A stretch of DNA of 64,000 nucleotides, taken from an uncultured Draconibacterium sp. (GTDB taxonomy: Bacteria > Bacteroidota > Bacteroidia > Bacteroidales > Prolixibacteraceae). Every line of letters starts with the position of its first letter. Position 1 is the first letter of the stretch. Below, in pieces: positions 8,424 to 17,494 of the stretch. Both the position numbers and the translations under genes were made by a program. The notes under the pieces were generated by a model. It searched no databases and was not told where the DNA came from. It saw only the letters and a program-made list of their open reading frames with translations. The stretch covers positions 3,220,501 through 3,284,500 of the forward strand of contig NZ_OY781884.1 of the NCBI RefSeq assembly GCF_963677155.1, read 5' to 3'.

Positions 8424-9161
8424 TCAGAAAGCTTGTTTCCGCGGGCTCCAGACCAGTCTGGCGCGAATTAGATCGGCTCCGTCGCTTTCGCGAACTACAC
8501 TGCAAATATGGTTATTTTTGTCCAGTATTTGTTTCCTAATTCCCAACTTGTCGTTTTGTGTACCCTCTTTTACAAAATTCACTTCAAATTCAATGAGCTC
8601 ATTTGCTTCGTGGAAATCAAAGTCGTAGCTGTCGATAATACGTTCCAGGTAACGTCCGCTGTTAAAATGCTGGTTAACGTCGATCTCGTTAAAAAGCACC
8701 GGGGTAAAAACTACTTCATCATCGGATTTTACTGGTTTTACTTTTGCGGCATTCATTTCCAAAACGCGTTCGTCGTGTATTGGAATGGAATCGAGTTCCA
8801 GTTTTACGATTCGTTTAGTTTCCTGGTTTAGCACCAGCCAGCTGGTTGTAGCCTGAATGATACTTTCGCCGTTGGCATCAATAAAATGAATATCGCGAAG
8901 TGCCAGCAGGCCATCGATTCCGGCAGGCCAGGTTTCAACGGTAAATTTTTCTCCCCATTCGGGGCGTCGTTTTATCTTAACCAGCAATCGCGATAGCACC
9001 CAAAACTGCTTTTCTTTTTGAAGATTATCGAACCCGAAACCTAATTTTTCGGCATGTTCCCACGCAATGTCCTGAATTTGCCAAAAAAGGAAAGAAGTAG
9101 AAAGTTGCCCAAAATGGCTAACGAAATATGATTTTGTAGTTAATTCCTGTTTGTGTTTCAT
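8424..9161 (-). CDS. Acyl-ACP thioesterase, Bacteroidota type
   Basis: A 245-residue double-hotdog thioesterase of the acyl-ACP thioesterase family, which releases fatty acids from acyl carrier protein. The N-terminal half has the first hotdog (SHFGQLSTSFLFWQIQD, WVLSRLLVKIKRRPEWG, then VETWPAG) and the second begins with the motif DVNQHFNSGRYLERIID, which holds the Asn-His pair used in catalysis in plant FatA/FatB relatives. It is a cytoplasmic protein with no signal peptide. The gene stands alone between GH97 and map, with 180-230 bp of sequence on each side and no clear promoter that I could see. Confidence 0.87.
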   Translation of the reverse strand: MKHKQELTTKSYFVSHFGQLSTSFLFWQIQDIAWEHAEKLGFGFDNLQKEKQFWVLSRLLVKIKRRPEWGEKFTVETWPAGIDGLLALRDIHFIDANGESIIQATTSWLVLNQETKRIVKLELDSIPIHDERVLEMNAAKVKPVKSDDEVVFTPVLFNEIDVNQHFNSGRYLERIIDSYDFDFHEANELIEFEVNFVKEGTQNDKLGIRKQILDKNNHICSVVRESDGADLIRARLVWSPRKQAF

Positions 9162-9388
9162 GCTAAAACGATTTTAAGCTCGAAGTGCGATGTTGGAAGT
9201 TCAATTGCCTAAGAAAGATTCTTCCTGTTCAATCGCCTAAGAGCCCAGTATTAATTTTATCAAAAGAAATAGTCTCTCATTTTTATGCTTCAGACTTCGT
9301 TCTTTTTGTAAACTTTTTCACAAATTTATTGTTCGGTTTTTGAAAATCAATAACAAATGTTCAATTTTACGGCAAATTAAAAAGTTTT

Positions 9389-10168
9389 ATGGGAAAAATA
9401 ATAATTAAAACTCCTGAGCAGATCGAAGGCATCAGGCAAAGTGCAAAGCTGGCAGCAGAAACACTCGATTTTGCTGAGCAGTTTGTAAAAGAGGGAGTAA
9501 ACACCGAATTTATCGATGATAAAATTGAAGAATTTATTCGTTCTCATGGAGCGGTTCCTGCAACCAAAGGGTATAATGGTTATCCAAAATCAAGTTGTAT
9601 TTCGTTGAATAATGTGATTTGCCACGGTATTCCTTCAAAACAAACTGTTTTAAAAGAAGGAGATATTCTGAATATTGATATAACCACTATTTTAAATGGT
9701 TACTTTGGCGACACATCGCGTATGTTTACGGTGGGAGATGTAAGTAAGGAGGCTGAAGATCTGATCGACATTACCGGTCATTGTCTCGATCTTGGAATTG
9801 AGCAGGTAAAACCGGGCAACCGTTTTGGGAATATAGGATTTGTAATTCAGCGTTATGCAAAAGCGCAGGGATATAGTGTTGTATATGAGTTTTGCGGCCA
9901 CGGTGTTGGTATCGAATTTCATGAGGAACCACAAGTGGATCATGCCTCGCGAAGAAACACAGGACCGGAAATGAAACCCGGAATGATTTTTACCATTGAG
10001 CCGATGATTAACCAGGGAAAACCCAAAGCAGTAATTGATGAAAACGATGGCTGGACCGCCCGTACGATAGATAGCAAATTGTCGGCGCAATTCGAGCACA
10101 CCATTTTAGTAACATCAACCGGCTGCGAAGTTTTGACAGATATTCATAACGATTATCCGATTACTTAG
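9389..10168 (+). CDS. map: Methionine aminopeptidase, type I
   Basis: A 259-residue enzyme that removes the initiator methionine from nascent proteins. All five metal ligands are in their family contexts: Asp in GDILNIDITT, Asp in GYFGDTSRMF, His in CGHGVGIEFHEEP, Glu in MIFTIEPM and Glu in QFEHTILV. There is no N-terminal zinc-finger extension, so it is the short bacterial form. The start at 9389 follows an AT-rich leader. A terminator hairpin lies downstream at 10293-10328 and a dispersed repeat element sits in between. It is isolated here rather than in the ribosomal protein cluster where many bacteria keep it. Confidence 0.94.
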   Translation: MGKIIIKTPEQIEGIRQSAKLAAETLDFAEQFVKEGVNTEFIDDKIEEFIRSHGAVPATKGYNGYPKSSCISLNNVICHGIPSKQTVLKEGDILNIDITTILNGYFGDTSRMFTVGDVSKEAEDLIDITGHCLDLGIEQVKPGNRFGNIGFVIQRYAKAQGYSVVYEFCGHGVGIEFHEEPQVDHASRRNTGPEMKPGMIFTIEPMINQGKPKAVIDENDGWTARTIDSKLSAQFEHTILVTSTGCEVLTDIHNDYPIT

Positions 10169-10187
10169 TCTTCGTAATAAAAGTTTT

Positions 10188-10279
10188 GTCATTTCGAACG
10201 CAGTGAGAAATCTGTAATATCATTTGAGGCTGGAGATTTGGCGCCGCTGATTTTCAACTCTCACAACTTTTGAAATGAT
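10188..10279. repeat. Dispersed repeat element (GTCATTTCGAACG type)
   Basis: It begins GTCATTTCGAACGCAGTGAG at 10188 and ends with an approximate inverted copy, TTTTGAAATGA, at 10269-10279, so the whole can fold back on itself. Close relatives are at 22789, 26008-26088, 26647-26728 and 29624. It lies in a 3' intergenic space, as do the other copies. Confidence 0.7.
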
Positions 10280-10292
10280 AGTTAGAATAAAT

Positions 10293-10328
10293 AAAAACCG
10301 CTACTCTAATGAAAGAGCAGCGGTTTTT
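10293..10328. terminator. Bidirectional terminator between map and the repeat protein
   Basis: AAAAACCGCT at 10293-10302 pairs with AGCGGTTTTT at 10319-10328, and CTCT at 10304-10307 pairs with AGAG at 10314-10317. A and T tracts flank the stem on both sides, so it can end both the map transcript and the convergent minus-strand gene. Confidence 0.8.
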
Positions 10329-10350
10329 TATTAAAGTGAGTTATTCGTAA

Positions 10351-10887
10351 TTAGATATTCCAGGTTTTTGCGTTTGTCATCCAGGCTTCCAATTCTAAAG
10401 TTGCATCTGTTTCTTCTTCAACGTCTGCTGTTTGAACACTGAAGTACTCGGTATTTTGCATCCAGCCTTCCACTTCCAATGTTTCTTCAGTTTCTGCTTT
10501 AAAGTAGCTCGCCATTCCGTTAAAGTAGCTTTCGTTAGTCATCCAGTTTTCCACTGCAAGTGTGTTTTCTGCTTCTGTTGCTACTTCTACCGTTGTAAAG
10601 AAAGTGTTTTCGGTAAGCATCCAGTTTTCTACATCCAATGCTTCTTCTGCTTCAACTGTTGCATACTTGGCATAGGTACTCATATCTGTTGTTGATGAAG
10701 CATCTGCTGATGCTGAGCTAGCTTCAGTGTTATCTGTCATTGCCATGGCTATTTGGCTGAAGCTATTGTTTTCCATTACGGTTCTCCAAAAATCTTGTGC
10801 ATTTACTGTAATGCTGATCAAAACCAAACTAATAATAACTGCTAGTGATTTTGTGATTGCTTTCTGAACATTGTTTGTTGTTTTCAT
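10351..10887 (-). CDS. Secreted protein with four 27-residue WM repeats
   Basis: A 178-residue protein of unknown function. It has a signal peptide (about residues 1-30, ending ITVNAQ), a Ser/Ala/Thr-rich linker and then four imperfect repeats, each built around an acidic stretch and the core L-x-(V/L)-E-x-W-M. The Trp-Met pairs are at residues 89-90, 115-116, 142-143 and 169-170, spaced 26 or 27 residues apart. The repeats are strongly acidic and aromatic (Trp, Phe, Tyr), and there are no cysteines. The ribosome binding site GGAGG sits just ahead of the ATG. It is probably a surface or periplasmic protein; I do not recognise a named family. The upstream leader carries repeated AAAACAAG motifs. 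Confidence 0.75.
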   Translation of the reverse strand: MKTTNNVQKAITKSLAVIISLVLISITVNAQDFWRTVMENNSFSQIAMAMTDNTEASSASADASSTTDMSTYAKYATVEAEEALDVENWMLTENTFFTTVEVATEAENTLAVENWMTNESYFNGMASYFKAETEETLEVEGWMQNTEYFSVQTADVEEETDATLELEAWMTNAKTWNI

Positions 10888-11304
10888 GACTTTGCCTCCT
10901 GCTTTTGTTTTCTTGTTTTGTTGCTTCTACTTTTTTGTTTCTTGTTTTCTCGTTCTGTTTTCTTGTTTTCGATATTAAGACGACCAAAAATATAATTAGT
11001 TACAAAAATTTAGAACTTTTTTTTAAAATGTACTGGTTTAAAACCTGAACTTTGTATTGCAAATATAAGTATAAAAAATGGTACTATGCAAAACAAAGTA
11101 GTATATTTTTTGAAATATATTTTGTGTAGAGATTTTAATGCGCTTATTATTAGTCTTTTATATGTGTCGGTGTTGTCTGAGAAAAAACGAGCGATAAGTT
11201 AAGTCGTACAAATAGAGAAGAATATTTGTTTGAGCGTATACTTTAATTTCTTTTAAAAAAATCTTTCATCGAATTACTTTTATTACAGCAACATCTAAAA
11301 CTTG
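10888..11304. other. AT-rich intergenic region with an AAAACAAG-repeat leader
   Basis: No gene is seen in this 417-bp stretch. Next to the minus-strand gene, 10888-10975 reads on that strand as an A-rich leader with GAAAACAAG-type motifs repeated at least three times and then GGAGG before the ATG. A -7 box for that gene lies at 10985-10992. From about 11000 to 11300 the sequence is very AT-rich with no stem or repeat that I could support. Confidence 0.6.
10985..10992 (-). promoter_or_regulatory. -7 box TATTTTTG for the repeat protein
   Basis: TATTTTTG on the minus strand fits TAnnTTTG exactly and would give a leader of roughly 90 nt made mainly of AAAACAAG repeats. No good -33 TTTG is present at about 19 bp. 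Confidence 0.4.
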
Positions 11305-11312
11305 TATCTTTG
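11305..11312 (+). promoter_or_regulatory. -7 box TATCTTTG for the GroES-like gene
   Basis: A perfect TAnnTTTG match 22 bp before the ATG at 11335, implying a leader of about 16 nt. The -33 element is weak. Confidence 0.5.
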
Positions 11313-11334
11313 TCAACAGAAAAAATGATTGTTT

Positions 11335-11718
11335 ATGTCGTTAATAATTGAAGAAAAAGATCTGGAAAAATTTATAATGGTAGGCGACCGTGTTTTGGTA
11401 AAACCCAAAAATCCGTCGGGCAAAACCAAGTCGGGGTTGTATTTGCCGCCATCGGTTCAGGAGAACGAGAAAGTGCAAAGTGGATATATTGTAAAAGTAG
11501 GACCGGGTTACCCGATTCCGGCAGTGAGCGAAGAAGACGAAGCGTGGAAAGAAAAAAAGGAAGAAGTAAAATATGTTCCGTTGCAAACGCACATTGGCGA
11601 CCTGGCTATTTATTTAAATAAAAGCGGGCACGAAATTGAGTTTAATAACGAGAAGTACATTATTTTGCCACATTCGGCAATTTTGATGATCATCAGGGAT
11701 GAGAATTTATTTGCCTAG
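11335..11718 (+). CDS. GroES-like co-chaperonin family protein
   Basis: A 127-residue protein with the Cpn10/GroES beta-barrel pattern: VGDRVLVKPK near the start, a mobile-loop-like segment KTKSGLYLPPSVQE, and VGPGYPIPAVSEED before a lysine/glutamate-rich insert, ending in HEIEFNNEKYIILPHSAILMII. It is longer than canonical GroES (about 95 residues) because of the central insert, and it stands alone without groEL. It is therefore probably a divergent paralogue rather than the main GroES, and whether it pairs with GroEL is unknown. I chose the ATG at 11335 over the TTG two codons upstream because the promoter box leaves a short leader. Confidence 0.78.
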   Translation: MSLIIEEKDLEKFIMVGDRVLVKPKNPSGKTKSGLYLPPSVQENEKVQSGYIVKVGPGYPIPAVSEEDEAWKEKKEEVKYVPLQTHIGDLAIYLNKSGHEIEFNNEKYIILPHSAILMIIRDENLFA

Positions 11719-11739
11719 ATAATATATAAATATATGCTG

Positions 11740-11767
11740 AGTCGTTTCGGGAATTTCCGGAGCGGCT
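11740..11767. terminator. Terminator between the GroES-like and patatin genes
   Basis: AGTCGTTTCGG at 11740-11750 pairs with CCGGAGCGGCT at 11757-11767 through an 11-bp stem that includes wobble pairs, followed by a run of six T residues. It serves the plus-strand GroES-like gene and abuts the stop codon of the convergent patatin gene. Confidence 0.65.
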
Positions 11768-11770
11768 TTT

Positions 11771-12520
11771 TTATTTCAGAACCTCCAGCGTTTTTTTGTA
11801 ACCCAGGTCGAAAAGTTCATCGGCATGTTTGCGTTGGAAAACATCGAATTCGTCAATTCCTTTGGGTTCAATATAAACATCAACTTGTTTTTTTATCTCC
11901 TCCAGTTTCTGATTTACGCTCATATAAACGGTTCGTGTGGCAATCTGTATGAGGTTTCTCATTTTGGCTTTCGGATTTATGGGGCTGATGTTCGACGCAA
12001 TAATACGCTGGCAATCTTTCCGGATTGGTGCAACCGGAATATTATCCATTAATCCGCCGTCGACATATAAATACCGGCCCAGCTCAACCGGTGCAAAAAT
12101 AACCGGGATAGATGCCGATGCCAGCACTGTGTCGCCAAGGCTGCCGGTGTTGCGGTATTCAACAGTTCCTTTGTTCAGATTTGAAACACAAACATAAAAT
12201 GGTGTTTGAAGGTCTTCAATGTTTTTAACGCCTATTTCCTTTTCCAGAATTTCCTTTAAACCATCGAGCTTAAGCAACCCGTCAACCGGCAAATGAATTT
12301 TTGTATATTGAAAAAACCAACCACGTTTAAAATTATCCCGAACTTCTTCGGGTGATTTTCCTGCGGCAATAAAAGCGCCAACAATTGCACCTGCGCTAAC
12401 TCCTGAAATTATATCGGGCTGAATGCCCAGTTTCTGAAGCGCCGCAATAACACCCAAATGGGCAAAACCACGCGTTCCGCCACCACTTAAAACCAGACCG
12501 TTTTCATATTTCTTTGTCAT
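11771..12520 (-). CDS. Patatin-like phospholipase family protein
   Basis: A 249-residue lipid acyl hydrolase of the bacterial patatin/RssA type. The oxyanion-hole motif GGGTRGFAHLGV lies near residue 14, the nucleophile elbow GVSAGAIVGA near residue 42, and the catalytic Asp in VDGGLMDNIP. These form the Ser-Asp dyad that hydrolyses acyl esters. It has no signal peptide, so it acts in the cytoplasm. I chose the ATG at 12520 (MTKKYENGLV) rather than an ATG 18 codons upstream because the patatin fold begins right after it and a perfect -7 box TACCTTTG (12527-12534 on this strand) lies only a few bases before it, which would put the upstream start ahead of the promoter. Confidence 0.88.
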   Translation of the reverse strand: MTKKYENGLVLSGGGTRGFAHLGVIAALQKLGIQPDIISGVSAGAIVGAFIAAGKSPEEVRDNFKRGWFFQYTKIHLPVDGLLKLDGLKEILEKEIGVKNIEDLQTPFYVCVSNLNKGTVEYRNTGSLGDTVLASASIPVIFAPVELGRYLYVDGGLMDNIPVAPIRKDCQRIIASNISPINPKAKMRNLIQIATRTVYMSVNQKLEEIKKQVDVYIEPKGIDEFDVFQRKHADELFDLGYKKTLEVLK

Positions 12521-12675
12521 ACCTCTCAAAGGTAGAAAATCAATTGAAATGGTGTTACTAAAATGAGATTTCAAATCCTTCGTTTGATATTTATTTTGGA
12601 AAAGAAATTTTCGAGGGTATTTTTACTGACGTAGCAGCGCATGTTTTGACGCTGTAATTTTTCTACTATTATATA

Positions 12676-13647
12676 ATGAAGATAGACAAATTCGTTTTAG
12701 CCATTATTGGTGTTATTATTCTTGCCTGGTTTCTCCCCGGGATTGGAAGTCAGGAAAGTGGAGTGCCGCTTGATTTAATTGCGAGTATCGGGATTTCGCT
12801 GATTTTCTTTTTCTATGGGTTAAAACTCAGTCCGCGCGATATAAAAACGGGACTCAGAAACTGGAAACTTCATGCAGTGGTACAGGCAACTACCTTTTTG
12901 GTTTTTCCATTAATTGTTCTTGCTTTTCATCCTTTTATAAAATCGGAGAACGGGCAAACTATCTGGCTTGCTTTTTTGTTTCTGGCTGCACTACCCTCCA
13001 CTGTGTCATCGTCGGTGGTGATGGTTTCAATTGCTAAAGGAAATATTCCGGCTGCTATTTTTAACGCCAGTGTCTCGGGATTGATTGGTATTGTGATAAC
13101 TCCACTCTGGATGGGACTGTTTTTAAAGCAGACCACCATTGATTTTAATCTTGGCGAAATTTATTTTAAACTCATTACCGAAATCTTACTTCCTGTTATT
13201 ATCGGTATTTTTCTGCAGCGTTATTGGGGCGATTTTGCCCGAAAAAATAGTCGCTATCTAACTTTGTTTGATAAATCTGTGATTCTGCTTATTATCTTCA
13301 AAAGCTTTTCACATTCGTTCGAGAACAAGGTTTTTAGTGCTGTTGATGCCACTGATCTTTTTCTGATTGTAACGGCTGTAATCTTACTTTTTTATGCGAT
13401 TTATTTCCTAACGCTTAAAGTGTCGCAGTTATTCGGGTTTACTATCGAGGATCAGATTACGACACAATTTTGCGGAACAAAAAAGTCCTTGGTACACGGA
13501 ACTGTTTTTGCTAAAATATTATTTCAGCAATCGGCAACTACCGGAATTATGTTACTGCCAATTATGATTTTCCACCCGATACAAATACTTATAATCAGTT
13601 TTGTGGCTACCAGACTGGGAAAGCGAAAAAAGAAGCAGATTAATTAA
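12676..13647 (+). CDS. Bile acid:sodium symporter-like (SBF) membrane transporter
   Basis: A 323-residue integral membrane protein with about ten hydrophobic segments and the pattern of the SBF-like/YfeH family (FFFYGLKLSPRDIKTGLRNWKLH, then FLFLAALPSTVSSSVVMVSIAKGN with FNASVSGLIGIVITP). The SSSVVM segment is at the place where substrate and sodium are bound in related transporters. The natural substrate is unknown; YfeH-type members are not proven bile acid carriers. The last four bases overlap the 3' end of the convergent class V aminotransferase gene, so the two genes share their stop region. Confidence 0.85.
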   Translation: MKIDKFVLAIIGVIILAWFLPGIGSQESGVPLDLIASIGISLIFFFYGLKLSPRDIKTGLRNWKLHAVVQATTFLVFPLIVLAFHPFIKSENGQTIWLAFLFLAALPSTVSSSVVMVSIAKGNIPAAIFNASVSGLIGIVITPLWMGLFLKQTTIDFNLGEIYFKLITEILLPVIIGIFLQRYWGDFARKNSRYLTLFDKSVILLIIFKSFSHSFENKVFSAVDATDLFLIVTAVILLFYAIYFLTLKVSQLFGFTIEDQITTQFCGTKKSLVHGTVFAKILFQQSATTGIMLLPIMIFHPIQILIISFVATRLGKRKKKQIN

Positions 13648-15119
13648 TTGTGTTCGAGTGTAAACCACTTGTTCAACAATTCCTTATCATCTTTTTCATC
13701 TTTGTGCCAGAAGGTGTTGGTGCTATTTACATACTTGTAATCTTTCTCGTATTCGTTAATGTTCAAAACAATATCATTTAATGCCTCGATCATAATATCA
13801 ACCTCTCCATTGGTCATTGTAGGGTGAAGCGACCAGCGTACCCAGCCCGGTTTTTCCGAAAGGTCGCCATGGTTAATCTTATCAGTAATTTCTTCCGATT
13901 GCTCCAGCGACACTTCTAACAGAAAGTGACCATAAGTTCCGGCACAGGCACAACCTCCACGCGTTTGAATACCGTATTTATCGTTTAACAACCGAACCAA
14001 CAGATTGTAGTGAATTCCTTCAACGTAAAAGGAAATTACGCCAAGTCGGTCGCGTACGTTGTCGGCCAGAATATTTAATCCTTTTATGGAGTCGAGCCCT
14101 TTAAATGCACGCTCCAACAATTCTTCTTCGCGTTTACGGATATTTTCAATTCCCATCTGGTCTTTCAAATCAAAACAAAGTGCAGTGCGGATGGATTGCA
14201 GGAATCCTGGAGTCCCGCCATCTTCGCGGGCCTCAATATCATCAACATATTTATATTGTCCCCAGCGATTTGTCCAGTCAACAGTTCCGCCTCCCGGATT
14301 ATCAGGAACGGTATTTTTATACATGCTGACATCAAAAACAATTACGCCGGAAGATCCCGGGCCACCTAGAAATTTGTGTGGCGAGAACATTACTGCATCC
14401 AGCTTTTCCATCGGATCTTCAGGATGCATGTTTATCTCATCGTAAGGTGCAGAAGCTGCAAAATCGATAAAACAAACACCACCGTATTCGTGCATAATTT
14501 TTGCCATTTCGTGATAAGGCGCACGCACTCCGGTGACATTCGAGCAGGCCGTAAACGAGCCAATTTTAAATGGGCGATCTTTATATTTTTCCAATGCTTT
14601 ACGCAGGTTGTCTGTGTCGATTAACAATCCATCGCCGGGTTCAACAACAACAACATCGGCACTGGTTTCGTACCACGAAGTATGATTTGAATGGTGTTCC
14701 ATATGCGTAACAAAAACCACCGGCTTTTCGCGCTCGGCAATACACTTTTTGCCTGCTACTTCTCCGCAGTATTTTAAACCCAGAATGCGTTGAAATTTAT
14801 TAATCACGGCAGTCATCCCAAAACCGGCAGTGATGATAATATCGTTCGGCCCGGCATTTAAGTGTTGTTTAATGAGCTGGTGCGATTTGTGGTAAGCGTG
14901 TGTCATACGCAGTCCGGTTTCGCTGGTTTCGGTGTGAGTGTTCCCAACATAAGGGCCAATCTCGTCAGTAATTTTGCATTCGATAGGTCGATACAACCGG
15001 CCACTGGCAATCCAATCGCCATAATTGATTTTCATTTTGCCGTAAGGAGTTTCAAATTCCTGATCGATACCTACAATATTTTTTCTGAATTTTTCAAAAT
15101 ACTTTTCAAGACTACACAT
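13644..15119 (-). CDS. Class V aminotransferase / cysteine desulfurase-like PLP enzyme
   Basis: A 491-residue fold-type I PLP enzyme. The PLP lysine is in FSPHKFLGGPGSSG, the cofactor Asp in VCFIDFAASAPYD, and a conserved-looking TRGGCACAGTYGH segment holds cysteines where NifS/SufS-type desulfurases keep the catalytic Cys. It is longer than SufS (about 400 residues), with extra sequence at both ends. It may remove sulfur or a related group from a cysteine-like substrate, but the true substrate is unknown. No suf or isc genes are nearby. Its 3' end overlaps the convergent SBF gene by four bases. Confidence 0.82.
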   Translation of the reverse strand: MCSLEKYFEKFRKNIVGIDQEFETPYGKMKINYGDWIASGRLYRPIECKITDEIGPYVGNTHTETSETGLRMTHAYHKSHQLIKQHLNAGPNDIIITAGFGMTAVINKFQRILGLKYCGEVAGKKCIAEREKPVVFVTHMEHHSNHTSWYETSADVVVVEPGDGLLIDTDNLRKALEKYKDRPFKIGSFTACSNVTGVRAPYHEMAKIMHEYGGVCFIDFAASAPYDEINMHPEDPMEKLDAVMFSPHKFLGGPGSSGVIVFDVSMYKNTVPDNPGGGTVDWTNRWGQYKYVDDIEAREDGGTPGFLQSIRTALCFDLKDQMGIENIRKREEELLERAFKGLDSIKGLNILADNVRDRLGVISFYVEGIHYNLLVRLLNDKYGIQTRGGCACAGTYGHFLLEVSLEQSEEITDKINHGDLSEKPGWVRWSLHPTMTNGEVDIMIEALNDIVLNINEYEKDYKYVNSTNTFWHKDEKDDKELLNKWFTLEHN

Positions 15120-15309
15120 AGATCACATTTTATTAGAAGACGCAAAATAAACGTGTTTGGGTGAATTAAATATAGGGTAAAATCATTTTTCCGCCATATT
15201 TTACGTTTTGATGAGTAAGATTCTGTCAATTCGTCACAAAAAACGAATGGCACAGCGTTTGACTTTTGGCGAGCATAAAAATTGATAGTAAAATCTAAAA
15301 TATAGAAAA

Positions 15310-17364
15310 ATGCAAACAGGAAAAATTGGGGTAACCAGTGAGAATCTTTTTCCAATTATTAAAAAGTTTCTCTATTCTGATCACGACATTTTTTTGCGTG
15401 AGATTGTATCAAACGCAGTTGATGCAACACAAAAGTTAAAAACACTTGCCGGAAAAGGCGAGTACAAAGGAGATGTAAGCGATGCAAAAGTGGTTGTAAA
15501 ACTAGATACCGAAGCCAAAACAATTACAGTTTCGGATAACGGTATCGGGATGACAGCCGAAGAGGTTGAGAAATACATCAACCAGATTGCTTTCTCTGGC
15601 GCCAACGAATTCTTAGATAAATACAAAGACGACGCTAACGCGATTATCGGTCACTTCGGATTGGGTTTCTACAGTTCGTTTATGGTGTCGGAAAAAGTTG
15701 ATGTAATTACAAAATCATACAAAGACGGATCGCAGGCGGTAAAATGGAGCTGTAACGGAAGTCCTGAGTATGATCTGGAAGAGGTTGAAAAAGATACTGT
15801 TGGAACCGACATTGTAATGCACATCAGCGAAGAGGAAAAAGGTTTTCTTGATGATGCAAAAATTTCGGAAATTCTGAATAAGTACTGCAAATTTCTTCCT
15901 GTTCCGGTAATTTACGGAAAGAAAAAAGACTGGAAAGACGGTCAGCAGGTTGATACCGATGAAGACAACCAAATTAACGATGTTGCTCCGGCCTGGACAA
16001 AAATGCCTGCCGATTTAAAAGACGAAGATTACAAGAGCTTCTATAGGAAATTATACCCGATGGGCGACGAGCCGCTGTTCAATATTCATTTGAATGTGGA
16101 TTATCCGTTCAACCTGACAGGTATTTTGTATTTCCCAAAAATCAAAAACAATTTCGAGGTTCAGAAAAACAAAATACAGTTGTACAGCAACCAGGTTTTT
16201 GTTACCGATTCGGTTGAAGGGATCGTTCCTGAATTTTTGACATTGTTGCACGGTGTGATCGACTCTCCGGATATTCCGTTGAACGTGTCGCGTTCGTACC
16301 TGCAAAGCGATTCGAATGTGAAAAAGATCAGTAGCCACATTAATAAAAAAGTGGCCGATCGTTTACACCAAATCTATAAAGACAACCGCGAAGATTTTGA
16401 AAGCAAGTGGGACGATCTGAAGATCTTTATCGAGTACGGAATGTTGACTGAGGAGAAATTCAACGACCGCGCCATGAATTTCTTCCTGCTGAAAAATACC
16501 GAAAGTAAGTATTTCACCTGGGAAGAATATGAAAAACTGGTAAAAGAAAACCAGACAGACAAAGACAACAACACGATTTACCTGTACACAACTAATGTTG
16601 AGGAGCAGTTTACTTTTGTTGAAGCAGCGAAAAACAAAGGTTACGATGTGCTGATTTTGGATGATGTTCTGGCACCTCACCTGATTAATAAATTTGAGCA
16701 AAAATACACCGACAAACGTTTTGTGCGTGTTGACTCTGATGTAGTTGAAAACCTGATTAAGAAAGAAGATTCTGCGAAAGAAGAGTGGACATGGGAGCAA
16801 AAACAAGAATTGTCTCCGGTATTCCAGGCAGTTTGCCCACAAAATAACGATTATACTTACATTGTTGATTTCCAGGATCTGGGGGAAAACGGTTCGCCAA
16901 TGGTAATTACCCGCAGCGAATTTATGCGCCGTATGAAAGATATGAGTGCTGCTCAGGGTGGAATGAGTATGTATGGTGATCTGCCCGATTCGTTGAACCT
17001 GGTAGTAAACACGGCTCACCCATTGGTGAAAAAAGTGTTGGATGCAAAAGACAAAAAACTGGGTAGCAAGCTGGAAGAAATGACCGGAAAAATTTCGGTT
17101 CAGAAAGAGGAAATTGCTGGTTTGGAAAAAGCTAAAGAAGGCAAAAAAGAAGAGGAGATTCCAGCGGCAGATAAAGAAAAACTGGAAACACTGAATGCGG
17201 AGCTGGCAAAACTGGAAGAAGCTAAACGCGAAGAGCTGTCCGGATTTGGTAAAAAGAATAAACTGGCAAAACAAATGGTTGATCTGGCGCTTTTGGCGAA
17301 CGGCCTGTTAAAAGGTGCCGATCTGGATCAATTTGTAAAGCGCAGTGTTGAATTGATTAAGTAG
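15310..17364 (+). CDS. htpG: Molecular chaperone HtpG (Hsp90)
   Basis: A 684-residue bacterial Hsp90. The N-terminal GHKL ATPase has REIVSNAVDA (Asn in motif I), SDNGIGM and GHFGLGFYSSFMV, followed by a middle domain with LNVSRSYLQSD and a C-terminal dimerisation domain. Just before the C-terminus is a long charged, Lys/Glu-rich helix (about residues 590-640, EEIAGLEKAKEGKKEEE) that is an insertion typical of the Bacteroidota form. The ATG at 15310 follows a short AT-rich leader. Two terminators follow it. It is a normal housekeeping gene. Confidence 0.96.
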   Translation: MQTGKIGVTSENLFPIIKKFLYSDHDIFLREIVSNAVDATQKLKTLAGKGEYKGDVSDAKVVVKLDTEAKTITVSDNGIGMTAEEVEKYINQIAFSGANEFLDKYKDDANAIIGHFGLGFYSSFMVSEKVDVITKSYKDGSQAVKWSCNGSPEYDLEEVEKDTVGTDIVMHISEEEKGFLDDAKISEILNKYCKFLPVPVIYGKKKDWKDGQQVDTDEDNQINDVAPAWTKMPADLKDEDYKSFYRKLYPMGDEPLFNIHLNVDYPFNLTGILYFPKIKNNFEVQKNKIQLYSNQVFVTDSVEGIVPEFLTLLHGVIDSPDIPLNVSRSYLQSDSNVKKISSHINKKVADRLHQIYKDNREDFESKWDDLKIFIEYGMLTEEKFNDRAMNFFLLKNTESKYFTWEEYEKLVKENQTDKDNNTIYLYTTNVEEQFTFVEAAKNKGYDVLILDDVLAPHLINKFEQKYTDKRFVRVDSDVVENLIKKEDSAKEEWTWEQKQELSPVFQAVCPQNNDYTYIVDFQDLGENGSPMVITRSEFMRRMKDMSAAQGGMSMYGDLPDSLNLVVNTAHPLVKKVLDAKDKKLGSKLEEMTGKISVQKEEIAGLEKAKEGKKEEEIPAADKEKLETLNAELAKLEEAKREELSGFGKKNKLAKQMVDLALLANGLLKGADLDQFVKRSVELIK

Positions 17365-17411
17365 TGTGAGAAGTCCGTCAAACTGACGGATTGGTGAAGG
17401 GAGAGTGAGTA

Positions 17412-17444
17412 AAACGTCGGTCCATGAATTTTGGATCGGCGTTT
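17412..17444 (+). terminator. htpG terminator
   Basis: AAACGTCGGTCCA at 17412-17424 pairs with TGGATCGGCGTTT at 17432-17444 through 13 pairs including two wobbles, followed by a T-rich run. It lies 48 bp after the htpG stop codon. Confidence 0.75.
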
Positions 17445-17494
17445 GTTATTTTTGGTTTTCGCAGATTTCGCGGAAGGAAAAGTCAGGATATAAA

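Noticed and set aside
16363-17274. A 303-residue open frame opposite htpG
   Set aside because: It is Phe-rich, has no family features and lies wholly inside a conserved chaperone gene, so it is an antisense shadow of its codon bias.
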